This document shows, one piece after another, positions 57,735 through 64,000 of a DNA stretch of 64,000 nucleotides. Below the pieces are notes generated by a model. The model was not told the origin of the DNA. It made no database searches and saw only the letters and a program-made list of their open reading frames with translations. This DNA is from Flavobacterium sp. GSB-24 (GTDB lineage Bacteria; Bacteroidota; Bacteroidia; Flavobacteriales; Flavobacteriaceae). Each line of letters begins with the position of its first letter. Position 1 is the first letter of the stretch. Made by a program: the position numbers and the translations under genes. Location: positions 2,480,001 to 2,544,000 of the forward strand of contig NZ_AP027043.1 in the NCBI RefSeq assembly GCF_027924665.1, in the 5' to 3' direction.

Positions 57735-59924
57735 ATGTCAACATTACGTTTTCAAGCTTTAAAAGAAGCTTCTACAAGAAAGCCGGTACATTTTGAAGAG
57801 ATTGATAAAAAATCAAATCTTTTTGGTTCAAATGTGTTTAATGAAAAAGCAATGAAGCAATATTTAACTTCGGATGCTTTAAAAGGAGTGAGAGATGCCA
57901 TTCAACATGGAACGAAGATTGACAGAAAGCTGGCAGATTATATTGCTATGGGTATGAAAGAATGGGCGCTGGCAAAAGGAGTTACACATTATACACACTG
58001 GTTTCAGCCTTTAACAGGAACAACGGCAGAAAAGCATGATGCATTTTTTGAAACTTCTTATGACGGAAGTGATCCTGTAGAAAAATTTGGCGGCGCACAA
58101 TTGGTACAACAAGAGCCAGATGCGTCAAGTTTCCCGAATGGCGGAATCAGAAATACATTTGAAGCCCGCGGATATACTGCCTGGGATCCAACTTCTCCTG
58201 CATTTATTTATGGTACGACATTGTGTATTCCGACAGTTTTTATTGCCTATACAGGTGAGGCTTTAGATAACAAAATTCCTTTATTAAGAGCATTGTCTGC
58301 AATTGATGAAGCGGCAACAGAAGTTTGTAAATATTTTGACAAAAACGTAAAAAAAGTAACAGCAACTTTGGGCTGGGAGCAGGAGTATTTCTTAATTGAT
58401 AAAGCTTTAGCAAATTCTCGTCCAGATTTGATGATGACTGGAAGGACTTTATTAGGACATACGTCTGCAAAAGGACAGCAGTTAGACGACCATTATTTCG
58501 GATCTATTCCAACTCGCGCTCTTACTTATATGAGAGATTTAGAGCAGGAATGTATGTTATTAGGAATTCCGGTAAAAACACGTCATAACGAAGTGGCACC
58601 AAATCAGTTTGAATTGGCACCAATTTTTGAGGAAACGAATTTAGCAGTCGACCATAACTCTTTATTAATGGATGTGATGCAGAGAGTTGCCGAGCGTCAT
58701 GATTTTAAAGTTTTATTTCACGAAAAACCATTTAAAGGTGTAAACGGTTCTGGAAAACATAATAACTGGTCATTGGCAACAGATACAGGGGTTAATTTGT
58801 TAAGTCCAAGTAAAACGCCAATGAGTAATTTACAGTTTTTGACATTCTTCATTAATACAATAAAAGCGGTAAATGATTACGAAACTTTATTGAGAGCCTC
58901 TATTGCGACAGCAAGTAACGATCACAGGTTAGGGGCTAATGAGGCACCGCCAGCAATTATGTCTGTTTTTATTGGAGCACAGCTGACAAAAGTTTTATCT
59001 GAATTAGAAAGTGTTACAACAGGTAAATTATCGCCAGAAGAAAAAACAGATTTAAAACTAAATGTTGTTGGTAAAATTCCAGACGTATTATTAGACAATA
59101 CAGATCGTAACAGAACTTCGCCTTTTGCTTTCACAGGAAATAAATTTGAATTTAGAGCTGTTGGATCCAATTCAAACTGTTCGAATGCAATGACAACTTT
59201 GAATGCGATTGTGGCCAAACAATTGAAAGACTTTAAAAATGAAGTAGAAAATCTTATCGAGTCGAAAGACATGAAAAAAGATGATGCTATTTTTAATGTT
59301 TTGAGAGAATACATTAAACAATCTAAAAAGATTCTTTTTGAAGGAGACGGTTACAGCGAGGCATGGGAAAAAGAAGCGGCAAAAAGAGGTTTGAGTAACT
59401 TTAAAACAACTCCAGAAGCGATAAAAGCTAAAGTTTCTAAACAAGCATTAGAATTATTTGATGAATTAGGAATTTTCAATCACGTTGAGGCTGAAGCCCG
59501 TTACGAAATTGAATTAGAAGAATACACTAAAAAAATCCAGATCGAAGGAAGAGTTTTAGGAGATATTTCTAGAAACCACGTAATTCCAACTGCAATTCGT
59601 TACCAAAATACATTAATTGAAAATGTAAAAGGATTAAAAGAAATCTTCGGAAAAGAATTTGAAACTATTGCAAGCGAACAAATTGTTTTAATCAAAGAAA
59701 TTTCGGGTCATATAGAAGGTATAAATTCTAAAGTATTGGCAATGACAAACGAAAGAAAGAAAGCAAACCAATTGACTGATGCCCAAAAAATGGCAGAAGC
59801 ATATTGCAATAAAGTAAAACCATATTTTGAAGATATTCGTAATCACTGTGATAAATTAGAATTATTAGTTGATGACGAAAGCTGGACTTTAACCAAATAC
59901 AGAGAATTACTTTTTACGAAGTAA
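57735..59924 (+). CDS. glnN: Type III glutamine synthetase
   Basis: 729 residues, the usual GSIII length, versus 338 for the GSII gene beside it. The GSIII-specific N-terminus 'FGSNVFNEKAMKQYLTSDALKGVRDAI' and 'THYTHWFQPLTGTTAEKHDAFF' precede the catalytic region ('LGWEQEYFLID' and 'HEKPFKGVNGSGKHNNWSL'), and 'RNRTSPFAFTGNKFEFRAVGS' supplies nucleotide and glutamate contacts. Assimilates ammonia in Bacteroidota. It has its own -7 box and terminator. Confidence 0.95.
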   Translation: MSTLRFQALKEASTRKPVHFEEIDKKSNLFGSNVFNEKAMKQYLTSDALKGVRDAIQHGTKIDRKLADYIAMGMKEWALAKGVTHYTHWFQPLTGTTAEKHDAFFETSYDGSDPVEKFGGAQLVQQEPDASSFPNGGIRNTFEARGYTAWDPTSPAFIYGTTLCIPTVFIAYTGEALDNKIPLLRALSAIDEAATEVCKYFDKNVKKVTATLGWEQEYFLIDKALANSRPDLMMTGRTLLGHTSAKGQQLDDHYFGSIPTRALTYMRDLEQECMLLGIPVKTRHNEVAPNQFELAPIFEETNLAVDHNSLLMDVMQRVAERHDFKVLFHEKPFKGVNGSGKHNNWSLATDTGVNLLSPSKTPMSNLQFLTFFINTIKAVNDYETLLRASIATASNDHRLGANEAPPAIMSVFIGAQLTKVLSELESVTTGKLSPEEKTDLKLNVVGKIPDVLLDNTDRNRTSPFAFTGNKFEFRAVGSNSNCSNAMTTLNAIVAKQLKDFKNEVENLIESKDMKKDDAIFNVLREYIKQSKKILFEGDGYSEAWEKEAAKRGLSNFKTTPEAIKAKVSKQALELFDELGIFNHVEAEARYEIELEEYTKKIQIEGRVLGDISRNHVIPTAIRYQNTLIENVKGLKEIFGKEFETIASEQIVLIKEISGHIEGINSKVLAMTNERKKANQLTDAQKMAEAYCNKVKPYFEDIRNHCDKLELLVDDESWTLTKYRELLFTK

Positions 59925-59940
59925 AACTCAGAAAGCAAAT

Positions 59941-59972
59941 AAAAAGCCTGTCTCAAAAAGACAGGCTTTTTT
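59941..59972 (+). terminator. Terminator of glnN
   Basis: AAAAAGCCTGTCT pairs with AGACAGGCTTTTT, short loop, T-run. Confidence 0.9.
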
Positions 59973-60100
59973 AATTCTATAATTTATACAACCAAAATAA
60001 GAAAGTAATTTCCTGTTTATATTTTAATCCAGTTACGGCCTTCGTCGAGATAGTCTTACATTTCATCGATAAAACTCTAACTTGTTAGAAAATAGGTATT

Positions 60101-60281
60101 TATATTTGATGGTTTTGGAATAAGTTTTCTAATTTTACTGCTTAAACAGACAAAATAAAATTCAAGTCTCAACTCAACTTAGTATAATAGAATACCAAAA
60201 AGTTAAAAATAGAAAGCCAAAAGCTTCATAACCAATTTTATTTAGGAAAATCGGCAGAAAATTTAATCTGCCGATTTTTTT
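60101..60281 (+). ncRNA. Candidate orphan sRNA between glnN and purM
   Basis: A TATATTTG box (60101-60108) with TTG at 60082-60084 (16-bp spacing, one below the usual range) is followed after about 140 nt of ORF-free sequence by a strong hairpin terminator, AAAATCGGCAGA (60247-60258) with TCTGCCGATTTT (60267-60278) and a T-run. glnN has its own terminator upstream and purM its own promoter downstream, so a transcript of about 165 nt is predicted. Confidence 0.4.
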
Positions 60282-60325
60282 TATTAATCAAATATCAAAT
60301 AAACCAAAGAATTAAAAAAAGGGAT

Positions 60326-60333
60326 TATCTTTG
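60326..60333 (+). promoter_or_regulatory. -7 box TATCTTTG for purM
   Basis: A full TAnnTTTG match 26 bp before the purM start. Confidence 0.6.
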
Positions 60334-60359
60334 CACCACATCAACACAAACTAATTTTC

Positions 60360-61538
60360 ATGAGTTCAGATTCTAGCAAAAGGTACGCACAGAGAGGTGT
60401 TTCGGCATCAAAAGAAGACGTACACAACGCCATAAAAAATATTGATAAAGGTTTATTTCCGCAGGCTTTTTGTAAAATTGTTCCAGATTACTTAACACAA
60501 GATTCAGAACACTGCCTTATTATGCACGCAGACGGAGCAGGAACAAAATCCTCTTTGGCTTATATGTATTGGAAAGAAACTGGAGATCTTTCAGTTTGGA
60601 AAGGCATTGCTCAGGATGCATTAATCATGAATATTGATGATTTATTATGTGTTGGCGCAACAGATAATATTTTACTTTCTTCAACAATTGGAAGAAATAA
60701 AAACCTAATTCCAGCTGAAGTTATTTCGGCAATCATCAACGGAACAGAAGAGTTAATCAACGAATTAAAATCGTTTGGTGTAACTATTCATTCAACTGGC
60801 GGAGAAACTGCAGATGTTGGAGATGTTGTGCGTACTATTATTGTAGACTCTACGGTAACAGCACGTATGAAACGCAGCGATGTTGTAGATAATGCAAATA
60901 TAAAAGCGGGAGACGTTATTGTAGGTTTAGCATCTTTCGGTCAGGCTTCTTATGAAAAAGGCTATAACGGCGGAATGGGAAGCAACGGACTAACATCAGC
61001 ACGTCATGATGTTTTCGGGAAATATTTGGCTAAAAAATACCCAGAAAGTTATGATGCAGCAGTTCCAGAAGAATTAATCTATTCAGGACAAGTTAATTTG
61101 ACTGATGAAGTAGAAAATAGTCCAATCAACGCTGGACAATTAGTACTTTCTCCAACAAGAACTTACGCGCCAATTATCAAGAAAATTTTAGATAAATATA
61201 CTCCAAATGATATTCACGGAATGGTACACTGCAGTGGAGGAGCGCAAACTAAGATTTTACATTTTGTAAAAGATTTACATGTTATAAAAGACAATTTGTT
61301 TCCAGTACCGCCTTTGTTCAAATTAATTCAAGAACAATCAAAAACAGATTGGAAAGAAATGTATCAAGTTTTCAACTGCGGTCACAGAATGGAAATTTAC
61401 GTTCCAGAAAATATTGCACAAGATATTATTGAAATTTCAAAATCATTCAATGTAGATGCACAAATCGTTGGTAGAGTAGAAGCTTCAGAAGAGAAGAAAC
61501 TTACTATTACAAGCGAATACGGAACATTCAATTATTAA
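60360..61538 (+). CDS. purM: Phosphoribosylformylglycinamidine cyclo-ligase
   Basis: The fifth step of purine synthesis: FGAM to AIR with ATP. 392 residues, slightly longer than E. coli PurM, as usual in Bacteroidota. ATP/Mg sites include 'HADGAGTKSSLAYMYWKETGDLSVWKGIAQDALIMNIDDLLCVGA' and 'TIHSTGGETADVGDVVRTIIVD'. C-terminal 'IHGMVHCSGGAQTKILHF' and FNCGHRME complete the fold. A close promoter precedes it. Not in an operon with other pur genes. Confidence 0.96.
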   Translation: MSSDSSKRYAQRGVSASKEDVHNAIKNIDKGLFPQAFCKIVPDYLTQDSEHCLIMHADGAGTKSSLAYMYWKETGDLSVWKGIAQDALIMNIDDLLCVGATDNILLSSTIGRNKNLIPAEVISAIINGTEELINELKSFGVTIHSTGGETADVGDVVRTIIVDSTVTARMKRSDVVDNANIKAGDVIVGLASFGQASYEKGYNGGMGSNGLTSARHDVFGKYLAKKYPESYDAAVPEELIYSGQVNLTDEVENSPINAGQLVLSPTRTYAPIIKKILDKYTPNDIHGMVHCSGGAQTKILHFVKDLHVIKDNLFPVPPLFKLIQEQSKTDWKEMYQVFNCGHRMEIYVPENIAQDIIEISKSFNVDAQIVGRVEASEEKKLTITSEYGTFNY

Positions 61539-61546
61539 AAAAAAAT

Positions 61547-61621
61547 AACCATATAAGTGATATAAGTTCATTTTAGTATTTTTTAGTACTTTTAATATGA
61601 ACTTATATCACTTATATGGTT
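61547..61621. repeat. Perfect 24-bp inverted repeat after purM
   Basis: 61547-61570 is an exact inverted copy of 61598-61621 (core CTTATATCACTTATATGG), with a 27-nt AT-rich spacer. It can act as a terminator for purM or as an intergenic hairpin repeat. It overlaps the 5' extension of the next ORF, which supports that gene's downstream start. Confidence 0.75.
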
Positions 61622-61638
61622 TTAAAAAATACTTCATT

Positions 61639-61995
61639 ATGTACGAATTACTTTTTTGGAAATATCTAGATGAAATCTACTTGAATAATCAAGAAGTTTA
61701 TGAAGCTCTTGTAGAAAAACAAGAAGTAGATGGTCTGGCTGTTCTTCAGATAGAAGTAATTGTAAATCGAATCAACTCCGTTTTTTCAGATTGGGAAAGA
61801 GTCGATGAAAACAGCTGGAAAAATCCAAAAGGAAAAGGTGCATTTCAAGTAATTACCACACCACAAAGCGTAAAAATTGACTGCTACGGAACAGAAGGAA
61901 AAACCATGAATAAATTAGTAGATGTCATGGAAGAATTCAAATGTCCGCTTTACGATCCGCAAGTTCCAGAACGTTATGATGAAATGAATGAGTAA
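61639..61995 (+). CDS. Hypothetical conserved protein, 118 aa
   Basis: Start chosen at MYELLFWKYLDEIY; an upstream Met (61597) would place codons inside the perfect inverted repeat. The protein is acidic and soluble, with 'NQEVYEALVEKQEVDGLAVLQIEVIVNRINSVFSDWERVDENSWKNPKGKGAFQV' and a C-terminal 'LVDVMEEFKCPLYDPQVPERYDEM'. I recognise no family. Similar small genes often follow purM in Flavobacterium, as I recall, but its role is unknown. Confidence 0.7.
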   Translation: MYELLFWKYLDEIYLNNQEVYEALVEKQEVDGLAVLQIEVIVNRINSVFSDWERVDENSWKNPKGKGAFQVITTPQSVKIDCYGTEGKTMNKLVDVMEEFKCPLYDPQVPERYDEMNE

Positions 61996-62160
61996 GTTAG
62001 TTGTTAGTTGTTAGTTGTTAGTTGTTAGTTGTTAGTTGTGCAATTAACCCTCACCATTAACGATTTATGATTCACAGTTAACAATTCAATATCAACGATC
62101 AACCATTAACCATTAACCATTAACCATCAACAATTCACCATTCACCATTCACAATTAAAA
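61994..62160. repeat. GTTAGTT heptamer array and AACCATTAACCATT run
   Basis: Directly after the stop, GTTAGTT repeats in tandem about six times (61995-62038), then AATTAACC, CAACCATTAACCATTAACC and CATTCACCATTCACAATT form a degenerate array to the next gene. The period of 7 is outside any ORF, so length changes are neutral for coding. Confidence 0.65.
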
Positions 62161-62163
62161 ATT

Positions 62164-62787
62164 CTACCCATCTTTCAACAACAAATTCTGTTCTTTTTTA
62201 AGTTTTACAACTAATTGGTCAACATAGGTTTTTATTTTTTGAGGAAGAGAATTCCAGTTTTGATCTTTCTTAAAACTTCTACAATCATCTAAGTCACATT
62301 CAACTGCACGAATTACGTATTTTTTATTTTTGTAAATCGTAATAATTTTTACGCGTCTTATATAACCATCTTCATTGCGAGTTCCATAAACAATAATAGG
62401 TTCAATATAACCGTCACCATCAATATCTTTTGTACTGCAATATTTTGTCCAGAACCAAATGTTTGTTTCTTTCGGAATATAATCTTCAAGCAAATCATTA
62501 ATTTTCCATTTTTCCAAGAATCCGCCGTGGTCATTCATTACACAGACAGCTTGTATTTTGGTGTTTAAGGTATCTTTTTTAGAAATTGTTTTATGATTTT
62601 CACCCAAAACCAATTCATATACACCTCCTTTATCTTGGTATTCAAATGCTTTGTAAATAGGGAAATCATTAACGTTATCAAGTTCTCTTTCTGAAATTTC
62701 TTGTTTGGTTAATCGACGGCTGTCCGTTTTTTGAGAAAAAATAAATGTAGAATAAAAAGAAAGAAGAACTAAAATATACTTTTTCAT
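62164..62787 (-). CDS. M949_RS01915-type surface polysaccharide-associated secreted protein
   Basis: 207 residues with signal MKKYILVLLSFYSTFIFS. The conserved core 'YQDKGGVYELVLGEN...TLNTKIQAVCVMNDHGGFLEKWKINDLLEDYIPKETNIWFWTKYCSTKDIDGDGYIEPIIVYGT' and 'VKIITIYKNKKYVIRAVECDLDDCRSF' match the family named from Riemerella M949_RS01915, linked there to surface polysaccharide. DIDGDGYIEP resembles a calcium-binding loop. Single gene here. Confidence 0.7.
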   Translation of the reverse strand: MKKYILVLLSFYSTFIFSQKTDSRRLTKQEISERELDNVNDFPIYKAFEYQDKGGVYELVLGENHKTISKKDTLNTKIQAVCVMNDHGGFLEKWKINDLLEDYIPKETNIWFWTKYCSTKDIDGDGYIEPIIVYGTRNEDGYIRRVKIITIYKNKKYVIRAVECDLDDCRSFKKDQNWNSLPQKIKTYVDQLVVKLKKEQNLLLKDG

Positions 62788-62952
62788 GTTGGCGCTATAC
62801 TTTTAATACATCAAAGATATTTAAAAGCTTTCGAGTTCTGCTAACTTTATGTTTTTTAAAAACAGTTTTTGTTGTATTTTTCTAAATTAAAACTACAACA
62901 AATATTTTTATTAAAATTCATCAATTAGAACCAAAAAATTGAAACTTATAAA

Positions 62953-64000
62953 ATGACTACAACAAACTGCCGAAATTTTCTTTTAGGAATATCAATTTCA
63001 ATACTTGGTTTTACTAATTTTTTAAACGGTCAAAATAAGGTAAGTGAAAAACGAAATCTTATTCAATATGTTGACCCGATGATAGGAACCGCAAAGATGG
63101 GACATACCTATCCTGGAGCAACAGTACCTTTTGGAAGTGTACAGCTTAGCCCGGAAACCGATACAATTGTCTACAGTTTAAACGGAAAATATAATGGAGA
63201 CGTTTATAAATATTGCGCAGGATATCAATACGAAGACAAAACAATTGTAGGTTTCAGCCATACGCATTTCAGCGGAACAGGACATTCTGATTTAGGAGAT
63301 TTTTTAATCATGCCGACAACGGGCAAATTACAATTAAATCCTGGAGTGGCTTCAAAACCTCTGTCGGGTTACAGATCGGCATTTTCTCATTCTACAGAAA
63401 AAGCAGAACCAGCCTATTACAGCGTTTTTCTAGAAGATCATAAAATAAAAGCAGAACTTACAGCGACAACTCGTGTTGGAATGCATCAGTATACTTTTCC
63501 AAAGTCAGATGATGCGCATATTATTTTGGATTTAACTTCAGGTATTTACAATTACGACAAAAAGAATGTCTGGACCTTTGTACGAGTAGAAAATGATACT
63601 TTAATAACAGGTTACCGCCAGACAAACGGCTGGGCAAGAACCAGAACGGTTTATTTTGCCATGTCGTTTAGTAAACCTATTAAAAGCTACGGACAGGCTG
63701 CACAGGAAAAAAGTGTTTACAGAGGCTTTTGGGGAAGATTTGACCAAACCAAAAATTTCCCAGAAATGGCAGGTCAAAACTTAAAATTGTTTTTTGATTT
63801 TGATACCAATGAAGGAGAAAAAATTAAGATCAAAATGGCTTTGTCTCCAGTTAGTTCCGCTGGCGCATTAGAAAATATGAAAAAAGAAACTCCAAATTGG
63901 GATTTCGAAAAAGTGAAAAAACAAAGCCAGGAAGTTTGGAATACAGAACTGAATAAAATTCAGATAGAAACTATTCAAAAAGAGGATTTGGTTAATTTTT
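62953..64000 (+). CDS. GH92 alpha-mannosidase, 3' partial
   Basis: The gene starts at MTTTNCRNFLLGISISILGF (signal peptide) and runs open past the window end; about 349 residues are visible. 'YVDPMIGTAKMGHTYPGATVPFGSVQLSPET' is the diagnostic N-terminus of glycoside hydrolase family 92. It continues with 'CAGYQYEDKTIVGFSHTHFSGTGHSDLGDFLIMPTTG' and 'GYRSAFSHSTEKAEPAYYSVFLED'. GH92 enzymes are calcium-dependent exo-alpha-mannosidases acting on N-glycans or mannans; the catalytic acids lie in the missing C-terminal half. It may open a polysaccharide-use locus to the right. Confidence 0.93.
   Translation, partial: MTTTNCRNFLLGISISILGFTNFLNGQNKVSEKRNLIQYVDPMIGTAKMGHTYPGATVPFGSVQLSPETDTIVYSLNGKYNGDVYKYCAGYQYEDKTIVGFSHTHFSGTGHSDLGDFLIMPTTGKLQLNPGVASKPLSGYRSAFSHSTEKAEPAYYSVFLEDHKIKAELTATTRVGMHQYTFPKSDDAHIILDLTSGIYNYDKKNVWTFVRVENDTLITGYRQTNGWARTRTVYFAMSFSKPIKSYGQAAQEKSVYRGFWGRFDQTKNFPEMAGQNLKLFFDFDTNEGEKIKIKMALSPVSSAGALENMKKETPNWDFEKVKKQSQEVWNTELNKIQIETIQKEDLVNF

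Noticed and set aside
6293..62160. CRISPR-like array from the many repeats
   Set aside because: The repeats are degenerate, unevenly spaced and lack uniform spacers; no cas gene is present.
1..64000. tRNA or rRNA genes
   Set aside because: I found no cloverleaf with a CCA end or conserved rRNA stretch in any gap I read; a tRNAscan run would settle it.

Overview
The window is one chromosomal segment of a Bacteroidota bacterium, almost certainly a Flavobacterium close to the F. johnsoniae group. The evidence is AT-rich DNA (roughly one third G+C by eye), no Shine-Dalgarno sites before starts, many TAnnTTTG (-7) promoter boxes, a PorE-like OmpA protein, carboxypeptidase-regulatory TonB-dependent receptors, a GSII plus GSIII glutamine synthetase pair, a fused isobutyryl-CoA mutase and a GH92 mannosidase. 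Both window edges cut genes: the OmpA-family protein at the left and the mannosidase at the right. I saw no rRNA, tRNA, CRISPR array or complete insertion sequence.

Layout. 1-6.1 kb: OmpA/PorE-like protein, lipoprotein, DUF1573 protein, valS. 6.5-15.3 kb: amino-acid permease, an iron or metal uptake stretch (two TonB-dependent receptors flanking a DUF4198 protein) and an MFS transporter. 15.3-20.5 kb: paired DUF6265 lipoproteins, topB, a START-like protein and a duplicated remnant of that gene. 20.5-25 kb: an accessory block with a PD-(D/E)XK nuclease and an AlbA_2/NB-ARC/TPR STAND protein, a candidate anti-phage module. 25.3-33.8 kb: prfA, then a leftward envelope/stress block (YtxH, holin-like, a 50-aa Lmo0937-like protein, porin, DUF4142), an AraC-response regulator-histidine kinase operon, CsbD and Dps. 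33.9-45.5 kb: pyrF, a BtuF-like protein, purU, DUF4197, several hypotheticals, an L,D-transpeptidase and icmF. 45.6-48.8 kb: a second accessory block with a strongly structured leader, a reverse transcriptase of the defence (UG/DRT) type, a small conserved protein and an XRE regulator. 48.8-53.1 kb: four tandem paralogous secreted beta-sandwich proteins and an AraC regulator. 53.4-64 kb: esterase, collagen-motif lipoprotein, TerC, divergent GSII/GSIII, purM, hypotheticals and the start of a GH92 mannosidase.

Main points of interest. (1) The reverse transcriptase at 46060-47610 has about 450 nt of structured leader with a 22-bp hairpin, the layout of DRT systems that use a template ncRNA. (2) One dyad, AACCGTTATAGGTT, sits at identical distance (about -87) upstream of three of the four paralogous secreted-protein genes and again upstream of the adjacent AraC gene, which looks like a local regulon with its regulator. 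(3) The AlbA_2-STAND-TPR/nuclease pair. (4) Two paralogous proteins of about 105 aa, one beside each candidate defence locus. (5) A possible orphan sRNA and a paired operator-like structure around the glutamine synthetases. Several degenerate intergenic repeat families recur across the window.
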